NCBI RefSeq assembly: GCF_007655255.1
Contig: NZ_VMYE01000020.1
Coordinates: 1 to 62,426 of the forward strand
Origin: Extensimonas perlucida
GTDB lineage: Bacteria; Pseudomonadota; Gammaproteobacteria; Burkholderiales; Burkholderiaceae_C
Length of the DNA stretch: 62,426 bases
Direction: 5' to 3'
A program made the translations under genes and the position numbers. A model generated the notes under the pieces. That model saw only the letters and a list, made by a program, of their open reading frames with translations, ran no database searches and was not told the DNA's origin. Shown here piece after piece: positions 22,410 through 35,654 of this stretch (its first letter is position 1; each line of letters starts with the position of its first letter).

Positions 22410-22452
22410 GGGCGCAATCTGCTCTTCTGCGGCGGGCGCGGGGCTTTGCTTT

Positions 22453-23448
22453 TCAGACCCCGGCCGCATGCGCCTGCAGGTCGGCGTGGTAGCTCGAGCG
22501 CACCAGCGCTCCCACGGCGGCATGGCTGAAGCCCAGCGCGTAGGCGGCTTCCTCGTACATCTTGAAGGTGTCGGGATGCACGTAACGCCGCACGGGCAAG
22601 TGGCTGGTGCTGGGCGCGAGGTACTGGCCTATGGTCAGCATGTCGATATCGTGCGCGCGCATGTCGCGCAGCACCTGCAGCACCTCTTCGTCGGTCTCGC
22701 CCAGGCCCACCATGATGCCGCTCTTGGTCGGCACGCCAGGGTGCTGCGCCTTGAACTTCTTGAGCAGGTTCAGGCTGAACTGGTAATCCGAGCCCGGCCG
22801 CGCTTCTTTGTACAGGCGCGGCACGGTCTCGAGGTTGTGGTTCATCACGTCGGGCGGCGCTGCGCGCAGGATGTCGAGCGCGCGGTCGTCGCGGCCACGG
22901 AAGTCTGGCACCAGAATTTCGATCTGCGTCTGCGGCGAAAGCGCGCGAATCTGCTGGATGCAGGCCACGAAATGGGCGCTGCCGCCGTCGCGCAGATCGT
23001 CGCGGTCCACGCTCGTGATGACCACGTACTTGAGGCGCAGCGCGGCCACGGTGCGCGCGAGGTTCAGCGGCTCGTCGGGGTCGAGCGGATCGGGCCGACC
23101 GTGGCCCACGTCGCAAAACGGGCAGCGGCGCGTGCATTTGTCGCCCATGATCATGAAGGTGGCCGTGCCCTTGCCGAAGCATTCGCCGATGTTCGGGCAG
23201 CTCGCCTCCTCGCACACCGTGTGCAGCTTGTGCGCGCGCAAGATTTCCTTGACCTCGTAAAAGCGCGAGCCCGCGGCGCTGGCTTTGACGCGGATCCATT
23301 CGGGCTTGCGCAAGACCTCGCCGGGCGTGACCTTGATGGGAATGCGCGCGAGCTTGGACGCCGCCTTGTGCTTGGCCAGCGGGTTGTAGGCTTCGGGGGA
23401 TTGCGCTTCGCGCACGATGTCGGAGGAGCTCATGGCAGGAGGGGGCAA
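22453..23448 (-). CDS. lipA: Lipoyl synthase
   Basis: The 331-residue radical-SAM enzyme inserts two sulfurs into octanoyl groups on E2 and GcvH proteins to form lipoate. The auxiliary cluster motif [12 protein letters not shown] and the radical-SAM motif [11 protein letters not shown] are both complete. [25 protein letters not shown] and GLGETDEEV follow. The family serine near the end is in [10 protein letters not shown] start at 23448 or at the internal ATG at 23433 (MSSSDIVRE) is possible. It lies 45 bp after lipB, the usual partnership. Confidence 0.95.
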   Translation of the reverse strand: MPPPAMSSSDIVREAQSPEAYNPLAKHKAASKLARIPIKVTPGEVLRKPEWIRVKASAAGSRFYEVKEILRAHKLHTVCEEASCPNIGECFGKGTATFMIMGDKCTRRCPFCDVGHGRPDPLDPDEPLNLARTVAALRLKYVVITSVDRDDLRDGGSAHFVACIQQIRALSPQTQIEILVPDFRGRDDRALDILRAAPPDVMNHNLETVPRLYKEARPGSDYQFSLNLLKKFKAQHPGVPTKSGIMVGLGETDEEVLQVLRDMRAHDIDMLTIGQYLAPSTSHLPVRRYVHPDTFKMYEEAAYALGFSHAAVGALVRSSYHADLQAHAAGV

Positions 23449-23493
23449 GACGGTGGAGGGTGGCCAAGGTCGGGCCGCGGGGAGGGATGAACT

Positions 23494-24237
23494 TCAGGGG
23501 GCAAGCCAGATGCCGAGCTGCTGCGCGAGCACCTGCGCGGCCTCCTCCCAGGTGGTGTGCACGCCGATTGTAGAAAGGTCTATGGTGCGCAACTGCGCAT
23601 AACCACAAGGGTTGATGCGCGTAAAGGGCTCGAGGTCCATCGCCACGTTGAGCGCCACGCCGTGGTAGCTGCAGTGCCGGCTGACCTTGATGCCCAGCGC
23701 CGCGATCTTGCCCAGGCCGGAAAAATCGGGCGCGGGGGCCCTGCTGCCGGGCTCGCTGGCCGACTCGCTGCCTGCCGCAATTTCGCTGCGCTCGATGTTG
23801 CGCGGCCGCTGAGGAAGCATCGCGTGCCCCGTCGGATCGGCCAGACGCACGTAGATGCCCGGCGCCCCCGCCACGCGGTGGCCCGTCACGCCAAAATGCG
23901 CGAGCGTACGCAGCACAGCCTCTTCGAGGCGATGCACGTATTCCTTGACGTAATAGCCCGCGCGCTGCAAGTCTATGAGCGGGTAAGCCACCACCTGCCC
24001 CGGCCCATGGAAAGTCACCTGCCCGCCGCGGTTGGTCGCGACCACGGGGATGTGACCAGGCGCCAGGATATGCTCATTTTTGCCTGCCAGACCTTGCGTA
24101 TAGACCGCTTCGTGCTCGCACATCAGCAGCATGTCAGGGCTGTGCGGCGTGCGCGTGGCGGTGTAGTCCTGCATGGCTTGCACGGTGGCCGCGTAGTCCG
24201 CGCGGCCGAGCATATGCAGTTCCAGTGGCATGGGCAT
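23494..24237 (-). CDS. lipB: Octanoyl-ACP:protein N-octanoyltransferase
   Basis: The 247-residue enzyme moves octanoyl from acyl carrier protein onto lipoyl domains, before Lip[15 protein letters not shown] carries the conserved substrate-binding block. [18 protein letters not shown] holds the essential lysine, and INPCGY the acyl-carrying cysteine. Residues about 133-175 are an extra Ser/Ala/Gly/Pro-rich segment between GIYVRLAD and LGKIAALG that E. coli LipB lacks. It is 3 bp after the ybeD gene, so the two are tightly coupled. Confidence 0.95.
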   Translation of the reverse strand: MPMPLELHMLGRADYAATVQAMQDYTATRTPHSPDMLLMCEHEAVYTQGLAGKNEHILAPGHIPVVATNRGGQVTFHGPGQVVAYPLIDLQRAGYYVKEYVHRLEEAVLRTLAHFGVTGHRVAGAPGIYVRLADPTGHAMLPQRPRNIERSEIAAGSESASEPGSRAPAPDFSGLGKIAALGIKVSRHCSYHGVALNVAMDLEPFTRINPCGYAQLRTIDLSTIGVHTTWEEAAQVLAQQLGIWLAP

Positions 24238-24240
24238 GGG

Positions 24241-24528
24241 TCAGAGCACCACTTGCACGAGCGGGTGCGAAGTCAGCGCGCGGTACAAGCCATCGAGCTG
24301 CGTGCGGCTGGTGGCCGTGATAGTCAGCGTGATGCCGAGATACTTGCCTGTGCGGCTGGCGCGCAAGCGGATGCTGGCGCGGTCGAACGAAGGGTCAAAC
24401 TGCTGCGCAAGTGCGGCCACGGCGGCCACCAGGGCATCCGACTTCGCCCCCATGACCTTGATGGGAAAGGGCATCGGATAAGTCAGCAGTGTGTCCATGC
24501 GCGCCAACGGCGGCGGAATTTGTGACAT
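24241..24528 (-). CDS. ybeD: DUF493 (YbeD) family protein
   Basis: The 95-residue protein has the small ferredoxin-like YbeD fold features: YPMPFPIKVMGAKSD at residues about 17-31 and GKYLGITLTITATSRTQLD. It usually lies directly upstream of lipB, as here, and its fold resembles a regulatory ACT-type domain. No reaction is known. It is the first gene of the lip set and is divergent from the ATP synthase operon. The symbol follows E. coli usage. Confidence 0.85.
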   Translation of the reverse strand: MSQIPPPLARMDTLLTYPMPFPIKVMGAKSDALVAAVAALAQQFDPSFDRASIRLRASRTGKYLGITLTITATSRTQLDGLYRALTSHPLVQVVL

Positions 24529-24672
24529 GCTCGATCAAGCTCGCTGGCAGGGCAAAATGCGCACCCTCTGCGAGGGCAGTGTGACAGCAAAAGCAGCGGC
24601 GCGTGCCGTCTGCGCGCACCATGCCTTTTCGTGGCGGCAGGAAACCGCCGCTGGAACCATCGGGGTTTTACC

Positions 24673-24678
24673 TATAAT
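24673..24678 (+). promoter_or_regulatory. Consensus -10 box upstream of the atp operon
   Basis: A perfect TATAAT lies 49 bp before the atpI start codon. A weak -35 candidate, CTGGAA, starts at 24650 with a 17-bp spacer. A G-run follows the -10 directly. The gap between ybeD and atpI is 198 bp and holds no other gene. The -10 is clear; its use is inferred. Confidence 0.5.
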
Positions 24679-24726
24679 GGGGGGCTTTGTGAATTTTGTC
24701 GTTCTGTAATCTGGGTGCCATCCAAC

Positions 24727-25200
24727 ATGAAAAAAATCGCACCCAAAGATACAGATGAAGCCCAAGAGCAGGACTTCAAGCCTCTGTCGGCCCAAGAAGC
24801 CGCGCAGTGGCGCAGTCGCCATCCTCCGGTATCCTTGTGGAGCTTGGTGGCGGGGCAGGCGTTGACGGGGGGGCTCGTGGCCTTGCTTGTCTGGCTGCTA
24901 AGCGGGAATGTCCAGGCGGGCTGGTCGGCGCTGTATGGAGCGTTTGCGGTGGTGGCCCCTGCGGCCCTGCTGGTGCGCGGCATATCACGCCGTTCGGAGG
25001 CCGGGACGGCGAGCGCGGTCATGGCGCGGTTTTTTGGCTGGGAGCTGGCCAAGATCCTCGTCTCGGTCGCCCTGCTGCTGGCTGCGCCCAGGCTGGTGCC
25101 GGGCTTGAGCTGGCTGGCCCTGCTGGTGGGTATGGTGATCACAATGAAAGCGTACTGGGTCGCCCTGTGGGTGCGTTCCAGTGTTCGAGCAACCAATTGA
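24727..25200 (+). CDS. atpI: ATP synthase subunit I (AtpI-like assembly protein)
   Basis: The 157-residue protein begins with a charged region of about 45 residues followed by four hydrophobic segments, beginning SLVAGQALTGGLVALLVWLL. It sits as the first gene before atpB, the position of AtpI, which helps assemble the c-ring. Sequence conservation in this family is low, so the assignment rests mainly on position and membrane pattern. It ends 21 bp before atpB. The ATG at 24727 gives the charged start MKKIAPKDTDEAQEQD. Confidence 0.82.
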   Translation: MKKIAPKDTDEAQEQDFKPLSAQEAAQWRSRHPPVSLWSLVAGQALTGGLVALLVWLLSGNVQAGWSALYGAFAVVAPAALLVRGISRRSEAGTASAVMARFFGWELAKILVSVALLLAAPRLVPGLSWLALLVGMVITMKAYWVALWVRSSVRATN

Positions 25201-25221
25201 TATCGAGGGAAGAGTCGTCCG

Positions 25222-26437
<1,216 letters not shown>

Positions 26438-26470
26438 TCCCGTTCAACGCCACTATAGAAAGGTGTTGCC

Positions 26471-26941
26471 GTGAGTATCAACGCGACACTGTTCTTCCAG
26501 GCCATCGTCTTTTTGATCCTTGTGTGGTTCACGATGAAGTTCGTGTGGCCGCCGATCGCCAAGGCGCTGGATGAAAGAGCACAGAAAATCGCCGATGGCC
26601 TCGCTGCCGCCGATCGTGCCAAATCCGAGTTGAGCGCTGCGAACCAGCGTGTCGAAAAGGAGTTGGCACAGGCGCGCAACGAGTCTGCCGCGCGCCTGGC
26701 CGACGCAGAGCGCCTGGCGCAGTCCATCATCGAGCAAGCCAAAGCACGTGCCAGCGAAGAAGGCAACAAGATCATCGCCGCAGCACAGGCCGAGGCACAG
26801 CAGCAGGCCATCCGGGCCCGCGAGGCTCTGCGCGACCAGGTGGCGGCGCTGGCCGTCAAAGGTGCCGAACAGATCCTGCGCAAAGAAGTCGATGCCACGG
26901 TGCATGCCGACTTGCTGAACCGCTTGAAGACCGAGCTGTAA
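26471..26941 (+). CDS. atpF: F0F1 ATP synthase subunit b, GTG start
   Basis: The 156-residue subunit is the peripheral stalk. An N-terminal membrane helix ([20 protein letters not shown]) is followed by a long charged helical stalk rich in Ala, Glu, Lys and Arg (about residues 30-140). The start is GTG at 26471, preceded by an AAAGGTG-like site, and gives the family start [10 protein letters not shown]. It lies 33 bp after atpE. Confidence 0.95.
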   Translation: MSINATLFFQAIVFLILVWFTMKFVWPPIAKALDERAQKIADGLAAADRAKSELSAANQRVEKELAQARNESAARLADAERLAQSIIEQAKARASEEGNKIIAAAQAEAQQQAIRAREALRDQVAALAVKGAEQILRKEVDATVHADLLNRLKTEL

Positions 26942-26951
26942 GGGGACACAG

Positions 26952-27491
26952 ATGGCAGAACTCGCCACCATCGCCCGCCCTTACGCCGAAGCCTTGTTCA
27001 AGGCGGCCCTCGAGACGGGTGCCGACCTAGATGGCACGGCAGCCTTGGTCGAAGAGCTGGCGGCGATCGCCGCCAATCCCCAGGTGCAGCAGCTGGCCGA
27101 AAGCCCCAAAGTCACGGACGCGCAGGTCTATGACCTCTTCGCCGGTGTGGCGCGCTCTGCGCTGCCACAACTTGCGCAGAACTTTTTGCGCACGCTGATT
27201 GCCAACGGTCGTCTGCCAGCCTTGCCCGAGATCGCCGCGCAATTGCGCGCCCGCGTGAACGAGCACAAAGGCAGTTCGGATGCGATCGTCCATAGCGCCT
27301 TTCCCATAACGGAGGCGGCGCTGGCCGACTTGACCGCGACACTCGAAAAGCGATTCGGCCGCAAGCTGAACCTCAGCGTGCAACTCGATCCTGCGCTGAT
27401 CGGCGGCATTCGCGTAGTGGTGGGTGACGAGGTGCTTGACACCTCTGTCAAGGCCCGTCTTGAACAAATGAAAGCGGCCCTCACCGCGTGA
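26952..27491 (+). CDS. atpH: F0F1 ATP synthase subunit delta
   Basis: The 179-residue subunit caps F1 and binds the stalk. It starts [20 protein letters not shown], the standard family opening, and ends with the conserved block [25 protein letters not shown]. There is no membrane segment. It lies 10 bp after atpF and 40 bp before atpA. Confidence 0.95.
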   Translation: MAELATIARPYAEALFKAALETGADLDGTAALVEELAAIAANPQVQQLAESPKVTDAQVYDLFAGVARSALPQLAQNFLRTLIANGRLPALPEIAAQLRARVNEHKGSSDAIVHSAFPITEAALADLTATLEKRFGRKLNLSVQLDPALIGGIRVVVGDEVLDTSVKARLEQMKAALTA

Positions 27492-27531
27492 AGCGCGGTG
27501 GGATCAGGCTCAACCAAGGAAGGAAAGAGTC

Positions 27532-29085
<1,554 letters not shown>

Positions 29086-29153
29086 CCTATAAACCTTGTG
29101 GGGCGCAGCGGTAGCCAAGCGCACGCTCCGTCCCCAATCAACGAGGAACTGAT

Positions 29154-30020
29154 ATGGCAGTAGGCAAGGAAATACGCAGCAAGATCCAATCGGTGGAAAA
29201 CACCAAGAAGATCACCAAGGCCATGGAAATGGTGGCTGCATCCAAGATGCGCAAGGCGCAGGACCGGATGCGCGCCGCCCGTCCCTACAGCGACAAGATC
29301 CGCAACATCGCGGCGCACCTGAGCCAGGCAAACCCCGAATACGTGCACCCCTTCATGAAGGTCAACGACGTGAAGGCGGCCGGCATGATCGTCGTCACGA
29401 CCGACAAGGGTCTTTGTGGCGGCATGAACACCAACGTGCTGCGCGCCATCACCACCAAGCTGCGCGAGCTGCAGGGCGCAGGCGTGGACGTGCAGGCCGT
29501 GGCCGTAGGGAACAAGGGCCTGGGGTTCTTGAACCGTATCGGCGCCAAGGTGGTTTCGCACGTCACGGGTTTGGGCGACACGCCGCACCTCGACAAGCTC
29601 ATTGGCCCTGTCAAGGTGCTACTCGATGCGTATGCAGAGGGCAAGATCAACGCGGTGTATCTGTGCTACACCAAGTTCATCAACACCATGAAGCAGGAAT
29701 CGATGGTGGAGCAGTTGCTGCCGCTGTCTGCCGCGCAACTGGAAGCCGGAAAGGATGCGCACAGCTGGGATTACCTCTACGAGCCCGACGCGCAGAGCGT
29801 GATCGACGAACTGCTGCTGCGCTACGTCGAATCCCTGATCTACCAATCCGTGGCCGAGAACATGGCTTCCGAGCAGTCGGCGCGCATGGTGGCCATGAAA
29901 GCCGCCACCGACAATGCGGGCAACGTGATTGCCGAGCTGAAGCTGGTTTACAACAAGACACGCCAAGCTGCGATCACGAAAGAACTTTCGGAAATCGTCG
30001 CGGGTGCCGCCGCAGTGTAA
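29154..30020 (+). CDS. atpG: F0F1 ATP synthase subunit gamma
   Basis: The 288-residue central rotor shaft starts [20 protein letters not shown] and carries [15 protein letters not shown], the conserved N-terminal helix. It ends with the other helix of the coiled coil, [20 protein letters not shown], followed by [10 protein letters not shown]. The length matches the family. It lies 68 bp after atpA. Confidence 0.97.
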   Translation: MAVGKEIRSKIQSVENTKKITKAMEMVAASKMRKAQDRMRAARPYSDKIRNIAAHLSQANPEYVHPFMKVNDVKAAGMIVVTTDKGLCGGMNTNVLRAITTKLRELQGAGVDVQAVAVGNKGLGFLNRIGAKVVSHVTGLGDTPHLDKLIGPVKVLLDAYAEGKINAVYLCYTKFINTMKQESMVEQLLPLSAAQLEAGKDAHSWDYLYEPDAQSVIDELLLRYVESLIYQSVAENMASEQSARMVAMKAATDNAGNVIAELKLVYNKTRQAAITKELSEIVAGAAAV

Positions 30021-31487
<1,467 letters not shown>

Positions 31488-31569
31488 TCTGGCGCGGGCA
31501 GCGCGGCTTTGCCGATCTGCCCGAGTCCGACGAACCCTCTAGGCCCCCTAGGCTTTTGCAGGAGCAATG

Positions 31570-31986
31570 ATGAACACCATCCACGTCGATGTGGTCAGTG
31601 CGGAAGAATCCATTTTTGCCGGCGAGGCGCGCTTCGTCGCGCTGCCCGGCGAGATGGGCGAGTTGGGCATCTACCCGCGCCACACGCCGCTGATCACGCG
31701 CATCAAGCCCGGCTCGGTGCGCATCGAGATGGCCAACGGTGAGGAAGAATTTGTGTTCGTGGCGGGCGGCATTCTCGAAGTGCAGCCCGATTGCGTCACG
31801 GTGCTCTCCGACACCGCGATCCGTGGCAGGGATCTAGACGAAGAAAAGGCCAACGAAGCCCGGCGCGCCGCCGAAGAAGCCATCAAGAATGCCAAGAGCG
31901 AGCTTGATCTGGCCAAGGCGCAGGCCGAACTCGCGGTCATGGCGGCGCAGCTTGCCGCATTGCGTAAATACCGCCAGAAAAAATGA
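31570..31986 (+). CDS. atpC: F0F1 ATP synthase subunit epsilon
   Basis: The 138-residue subunit has the N-terminal beta-sandwich ([33 protein letters not shown]) and two C-terminal helices rich in Ala, Glu and Lys that can block rotation. Two ATGs are adjacent (31567 and 31570). The second has the better spacing, 5 bp, from the AGGAG at 31560-31564. It is the last gene of the operon and is followed by a strong terminator. Confidence 0.95.
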   Translation: MNTIHVDVVSAEESIFAGEARFVALPGEMGELGIYPRHTPLITRIKPGSVRIEMANGEEEFVFVAGGILEVQPDCVTVLSDTAIRGRDLDEEKANEARRAAEEAIKNAKSELDLAKAQAELAVMAAQLAALRKYRQKK

Positions 31987-32012
31987 GGGTGCCGCGCGCA
32001 AGCCAAAAAATC

Positions 32013-32039
32013 AGCCCGGCGCGTTCCGGGCTTTTTTTT
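32013..32039 (+). terminator. Rho-independent terminator of the atp operon
   Basis: A 7-bp perfect stem (32013-32019 with 32026-32032) around a 6-nt loop is followed directly by a run of T from 32032 to 32039. It lies 26 bp after the atpC stop. This is a textbook terminator. The next gene starts 26 bp later. Confidence 0.9.
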
Positions 32040-32064
32040 GTCGGCGCCGCACGAAGCCCACTTC

Positions 32065-32478
32065 ATGTCCATGGCCGCCATCCACATCACCGACATCGAG
32101 GCTGCAATCAATTACTGGCGCGCGCAGGCCCCCGCTGACGGCAGCGGCATGCTCGCGCCTGCCACGCGCGCGCTGGCCGAGGTGTATGCGGGCATGGTGT
32201 TCCTTCGCGCCCATGAGGTCAATGAGGAGGCCCTGACGCCAGAGGCTCTGGCCGCTTGGCAGGCCTGGTACGCAAGCACGCCCGACACGCCCTGCATCGC
32301 CATTTGCTCCACCAGCCAGGGCGATGCCTGCTGCAAAGGCTGTGGCCGCAGCTTCGACGAGGTGCAGCGCTGGACGGAAATGGGCGCCGCCGAAAAACGT
32401 GCCGTCTGGCGGCGCATCACGTGCGAGCACACGGCCTGGCGCTTTAACCGCTATGCCGAGCGCGCCGCTGGGACTTAG
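32065..32478 (+). CDS. DUF3717-DUF1289 two-domain protein
   Basis: The 137-residue protein joins two small domains of unknown function. The DUF3717-like part is IHITDIEAAINYWRAQAP with LAEVYAGMVFLRA (residues about 5-60). The DUF1289-like part is TPCIAICSTSQGDACCKGC followed by GRSFDEVQRWTEMGAAEKRA (residues about 75-120). DUF1289 has a conserved four-cysteine pattern, present here as C..C, CC..C, that suggests metal binding. The ATG at 32065 or 32071 is preferred over an upstream TTG that overlaps the terminator. Confidence 0.75.
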   Translation: MSMAAIHITDIEAAINYWRAQAPADGSGMLAPATRALAEVYAGMVFLRAHEVNEEALTPEALAAWQAWYASTPDTPCIAICSTSQGDACCKGCGRSFDEVQRWTEMGAAEKRAVWRRITCEHTAWRFNRYAERAAGT

Positions 32479-32480
32479 CC

Positions 32481-32520
32481 CGCCATCCTCTCGCGCCCTC
32501 ACGAACAATCCGGATCAAAG
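32481..32520. repeat. Degraded single end of an inverted-repeat element
   Basis: The 40 bp starting CGCCATCCTCTCGCGCC match 33062-33101 at 30 of 40 positions. That second segment is the right end of the 190-bp element at 32914-33103. No matching left end is near, so this looks like a solitary decayed end. It begins 2 bp after the stop of the DUF3717-DUF1289 gene. The rest of the gap to 32682 holds a small CCCAGCA/TGCTGGG hairpin at 32538-32553 and no gene. Confidence 0.5.
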
Positions 32521-32681
32521 ACCGGGCGATAAGGATTCCCAGCATTTGCTGGGGTCGAAAACTGCCTTTTGCCGTTATAAGCATCTTGTCTCGTTGTGCG
32601 TGCGCAGGTACGATGCCTTTCCCACGGCACGGCTGTGGGGCAGTTGCCAATGTTCGCGGATCGTTTTCAAAAAGGTGAGCC

Positions 32682-32978
32682 ATGACAAAAGCCATTGTTT
32701 CAGCGCCCAAGGCCAAAAAGGCGACCGCTGCGGGTTCCGCTGCTGTGCGCAGTGCGAGTGCCGCGCGCAAGCCGGCTGTAGCACGTGCAAAGAAGTCGCG
32801 CACTTCGAGCGCCCAGTCTTTGCCTGCCGACTTGCACCACCGCTATGTGGCCGAGGCGGCCTATTTCATCGCCGAGCAGCGGGGCTTCCAGGGGCGCTCG
32901 CCGGATGAGGATTGGTTTGAACCCAGATTGTCCATTAGGCGGTGCTGCGCACCTACGCGGGCTCTGGCGGGCGCCTGA
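32682..32978 (+). CDS. DUF2934 protein with repeat-altered C-terminus
   Basis: The 98-residue protein has a Lys/Ala/Ser-rich basic N-terminus of about 45 residues, then HHRYVAEAAYFIAEQRGFQG and SPDEDW, which resemble the DUF2934 domain. After Trp78 the coding sequence enters an inverted-repeat element that begins at 32914, and the last 20 residues come from it. The usual acidic helix after DW is missing. The protein is therefore probably shortened and altered; whether it still works is unknown. Confidence 0.65.
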   Translation: MTKAIVSAPKAKKATAAGSAAVRSASAARKPAVARAKKSRTSSAQSLPADLHHRYVAEAAYFIAEQRGFQGRSPDEDWFEPRLSIRRCCAPTRALAGA

Positions 32979-33103
32979 CGGGCATTTTGGCCGCTGCCTC
33001 GGCGTCCATGGCACCGGCCATGGACTTCTCCTCAGCAGCCAAACTGCCTCGCCAGCCACCTCGCCATCATCCCGCGTCCTAATGAACAATTTGGGTTGAA
33101 GCC
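32914..33103. repeat. 190-bp element with 26-bp imperfect inverted ends
   Basis: The left end at 32914-32939 (with GAACCCAGATTGTCCATTAG) and the right end at 33078-33103 are inverted copies with four mismatches over 26 bp. The interior is GC-rich with no gene. It sits at the 3' end of the DUF2934 gene and rewrites its C-terminus. The structure is that of a non-autonomous transposable element or large REP-like sequence. A decayed single end lies at 32481-32520. Confidence 0.75.
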
Positions 33104-33191
33104 GAAGGGCAGATCAGGAACCTGTTTGCCGGCGGGGCGGTGGCGCATTGAACACCGCCACCGTGCCGCGGCATGGTGCTATCCTTTGAGC

Positions 33192-33545
33192 ATGAAACTT
33201 CTTCTTCAATGGGTGCTCAGCGCGGTCGCGCTGCTTTGCGTGGCGTATCTGTATAGCGGTGTGCAGGTGCAGAGTTTTGGTGCGGCCTTGATCGCCTCCT
33301 TGGTGATCGGCTTGTTCAATGTGGCGTTGCGCCCCGTGCTGGTGTTGCTGACCTTGCCAGTGACGGTGCTCACGCTGGGGCTGTTTTTGTTCGTGATCAA
33401 CGCGCTGCTGTTCTGGGCCGCTGCCTCCATCCTCGAGGGTTTTCACGTGAACGGCTTTGGCGCGGCGCTGTGGGGGTCGGTTTTGTATTCGCTGCTCGGG
33501 CTCGTGATCGATTCAGCGCTGGGCGGCCTGCTCCTTCGCAAGTAG
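33192..33545 (+). CDS. Phage-holin-family small membrane protein
   Basis: The 117-residue protein has four hydrophobic segments, the first MKLLLQWVLSAVALLCVAYL. SLVIGLFNVALRPVLVLLTL is characteristic of the PF04020-type holin-like membrane proteins found on bacterial chromosomes. Its function is unknown and no phage genes are near. The ATG at 33192 matches the family start. Its 3' end overlaps the convergent M48 protease gene by 33 bp. Confidence 0.8.
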   Translation: MKLLLQWVLSAVALLCVAYLYSGVQVQSFGAALIASLVIGLFNVALRPVLVLLTLPVTVLTLGLFLFVINALLFWAAASILEGFHVNGFGAALWGSVLYSLLGLVIDSALGGLLLRK

Positions 33546-35069
33546 CTGCACGGCGCGCAGGCGGGCGTCAATGATCGAAGCCTCGATGTAATCAACGCTG
33601 GGGCCGCCCTTGCGCGCGAGGTTTTGCGCGGCTTGGAGGCGATCGACCGCCGCTGCGTAGTCGTAATGCGCGACAAAGGATTCGGCCTCGGCGCGTATCG
33701 CGCGCAGCGCTTGGCCCTGGGCCTGCCAGGCGCTGGCCAGCAGTTGCCACGCCGTGGCGTCGCGCGGATGCGTGGCCACCCAGGTTTGCAAGGTCTCGGC
33801 CACCTCGGCGGCGTCGGCCGCGCGGCCGCTGCGCAGTAGGGCTTGCGCGCGCAGCAGCAGTTCGGGGCGCTTTTCCGGCACCTTGGTGTGCGCCGCCGGC
33901 AGGTATTGCAACGCGGAATTGGCGTCACCCGCAGCGAGCTCTATTTCGGCCGCCAGCAGTTGTGCCTGGCGTAGCGCAGCGGCGTCGGCGCGCACGGTGT
34001 CGGCGAGTTGCCTGGCCCCGGCACGCGCGCCCTCAAAATCCCGCAACTGGCTGCTCGCGAGCGCCGTGGCGTATAGCGCGGCGGCGCGGCGCGCGAGCGG
34101 CAGGCTGGCAAAGCCCGGACTCTTGGGTTCGGCCACGCGCTGGCGCAGCGCATCGACGCCGGGGCTTGCGAGCACGCGCGCGCGCGCCGAGAGCATGGCG
34201 TGCTCGGTCGTGGGCGGCGGCAGGAAAAAACTCAGGCCGGCGGACTGCAGGCGCGCCTGCATGTCCGCGATGCGCTGCGTGGTCAAGGGGTGCGTGCGCA
34301 GGTAGGGCCAGGCGCCGTTGTCGTTGAGGCGGTTCGCCTGCTGCAGCTTGTCGAACATGCTCACGAAGCCCTGCGGCGCAAAGCCAGCAGGTTGCATCAG
34401 CGTGTAGCCCATGCGGTCGGCCTCGCGTTCCATGTCGCGCGAGAAGTTGAGCTGGTTTTGCACCGCGAGCGCCTGCCCGCCCAGCACCAGCGCCTGCGTC
34501 GCGTCGGGGCTGCGCGAAGCCGCGAGCGCGCCCAGCACCATCGCGGCGATCACGAGCGGCGTCTGCTGGCCCTGCTGCGTGATCAGGCGCGAGATGTGGC
34601 GCTGCGTGATGTGGCTGGTCTCGTGCGCCATGACCGAAGCGAGCTCGTCGCGCGAGGTCACGACGCCGATCAGGCCGAACTGCACGCCCATATAGCCGCC
34701 GGGCAGCGCAAACGCGTTCACGGTGCGATCGCGGATCAGGAGCACCTCCCAGGCGAAGCGCTCGTCGATTTCGGGCGTGAGCTCGCCGAGCTTGCGCGCC
34801 GCGGCGAGCAGTTCGTCCCAGATGCCTTGCACGTATTCGGCCAGCGTAGGGTCGTCGATGTAGGACGGGTCGCGGTAGATGTCGCGTACGATCATGTCGC
34901 CGAGCTGCCGCTCCTCGGCGACGGTGATGTCGCCGCCCTCGCCGAGCGCGGGCAAGCGCGTCTGCGCGGGCACGCTGATGGGCAGTGCAGCTCCGATTGC
35001 TACTATAAGAGAAGCTGCTAGCGCTTTATGGATAAAGGCTAGAGGCCGATTTGGCTTGAAAATCCGCAT
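33513..35069 (-). CDS. M48 family metalloprotease with repeat-encoded signal peptide
   Basis: The 518-residue protein has the zinc-protease motif [15 protein letters not shown], with [12 protein letters not shown] as the third-ligand region. [16 protein letters not shown] precedes it. The C-terminal half is helical and TPR-like. This layout is that of BepA/LoiP-type periplasmic proteases that check outer-membrane protein assembly. The ATG at 35069 gives a basic N-terminus, a hydrophobic stretch ([18 protein letters not shown]) and a possible cut after PAQ, a signal peptide encoded almost wholly by an interspersed repeat. The 3' end overlaps the holin-like gene. Confidence 0.85.
   Translation of the reverse strand: MRIFKPNRPLAFIHKALAASLIVAIGAALPISVPAQTRLPALGEGGDITVAEERQLGDMIVRDIYRDPSYIDDPTLAEYVQGIWDELLAAARKLGELTPEIDERFAWEVLLIRDRTVNAFALPGGYMGVQFGLIGVVTSRDELASVMAHETSHITQRHISRLITQQGQQTPLVIAAMVLGALAASRSPDATQALVLGGQALAVQNQLNFSRDMEREADRMGYTLMQPAGFAPQGFVSMFDKLQQANRLNDNGAWPYLRTHPLTTQRIADMQARLQSAGLSFFLPPPTTEHAMLSARARVLASPGVDALRQRVAEPKSPGFASLPLARRAAALYATALASSQLRDFEGARAGARQLADTVRADAAALRQAQLLAAEIELAAGDANSALQYLPAAHTKVPEKRPELLLRAQALLRSGRAADAAEVAETLQTWVATHPRDATAWQLLASAWQAQGQALRAIRAEAESFVAHYDYAAAVDRLQAAQNLARKGGPSVDYIEASIIDARLRAVQLLAKEQAAQR
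34997..35063. repeat. Short interspersed repeat encoding the M48 signal peptide
   Basis: The plus-strand sequence contains GAAGCTGCTAGCGCTTTATG and GGCTAGAGGCCGATTTGGC. It shares its plan with the units at 21336-21558 and 35396-35450. Read on the minus strand in the protease frame it gives a basic start and a hydrophobic core. The similarity is clear over about 50 bp. Confidence 0.6.
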
Positions 35070-35144
35070 AAAAGACCGTCTCGTGCCATGGACGCAGATC
35101 CGTATGATGCCAGTCCCCGACAATCCCTTGCCATGTCCCCCGCC

Positions 35145-35633
35145 ATGTCCCCACTAACCCATTTCGACGCCCAAGGCCAAGCCCACATGGTTGATGTCGC
35201 GGCCAAGCCTGCGACGCACCGCATCGCCGTGGCCGGCGGGCGTATCGAGATGCTGCCCGAGACGCTCGCGCTGATCGAATCGGGCAGCGCGAAAAAAGGC
35301 GATGTGCTGGGCATCGCGCGCATCGCGGGCATCCAGGCCGCGAAAAAGACGAGCGAGCTGATTCCGCTGTGCCACCCGCTGCCGCTCACGCGTGTTGCTA
35401 TCGACTTCGAAGCTGCTAGTGCCCATGTGACAGGCGCTATCGGCATATTTTGCACTGCAACCGTGGAAACCGTGGGGCCCACGGGCGTGGAGATGGAAGC
35501 GCTCACTGCGGTGCAGGTGGCGCTGCTCACGATCTACGACATGTGCAAGGCCGTCGATCGCGGCATGACGATCACCGACGTGCGCGTGCTCGAAAAGCAC
35601 GGCGGCAAGTCGGGCAACTTCGTCGCGCGCTGA
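35145..35633 (+). CDS. moaC: Cyclic pyranopterin monophosphate synthase
   Basis: The 162-residue enzyme acts in molybdenum cofactor synthesis, turning the MoaA product into cyclic pyranopterin monophosphate. It starts [20 protein letters not shown] and has [16 protein letters not shown], the active-site block [15 protein letters not shown], and [13 protein letters not shown] with the lysine and aspartate used in catalysis. The ATG at 35145 fits the family; others lie upstream. Residues about 84-102 are encoded by a segment like the short interspersed repeat. Confidence 0.94.
   Translation: MSPLTHFDAQGQAHMVDVAAKPATHRIAVAGGRIEMLPETLALIESGSAKKGDVLGIARIAGIQAAKKTSELIPLCHPLPLTRVAIDFEAASAHVTGAIGIFCTATVETVGPTGVEMEALTAVQVALLTIYDMCKAVDRGMTITDVRVLEKHGGKSGNFVAR
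35396..35450. repeat. Possible interspersed-repeat segment within moaC
   Basis: GAAGCTGCTAG, then GC, ATG and GGCGCTATCGGC, follows the order seen in the repeat at 34997-35063. It is in frame and gives [15 protein letters not shown] in the protein, a variable region of MoaC. The match is weaker than for the other copies and could reflect shared ancestry or chance. Confidence 0.4.
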
Positions 35634-35654
35634 AGACGTGCATCAAGCGTCCTA

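Noticed and set aside
32538-32553. CCCAGCA/TGCTGGG hairpin as a terminator after the DUF3717-DUF1289 gene
   Set aside because: No T-run follows. It is only a small hairpin of unknown use.
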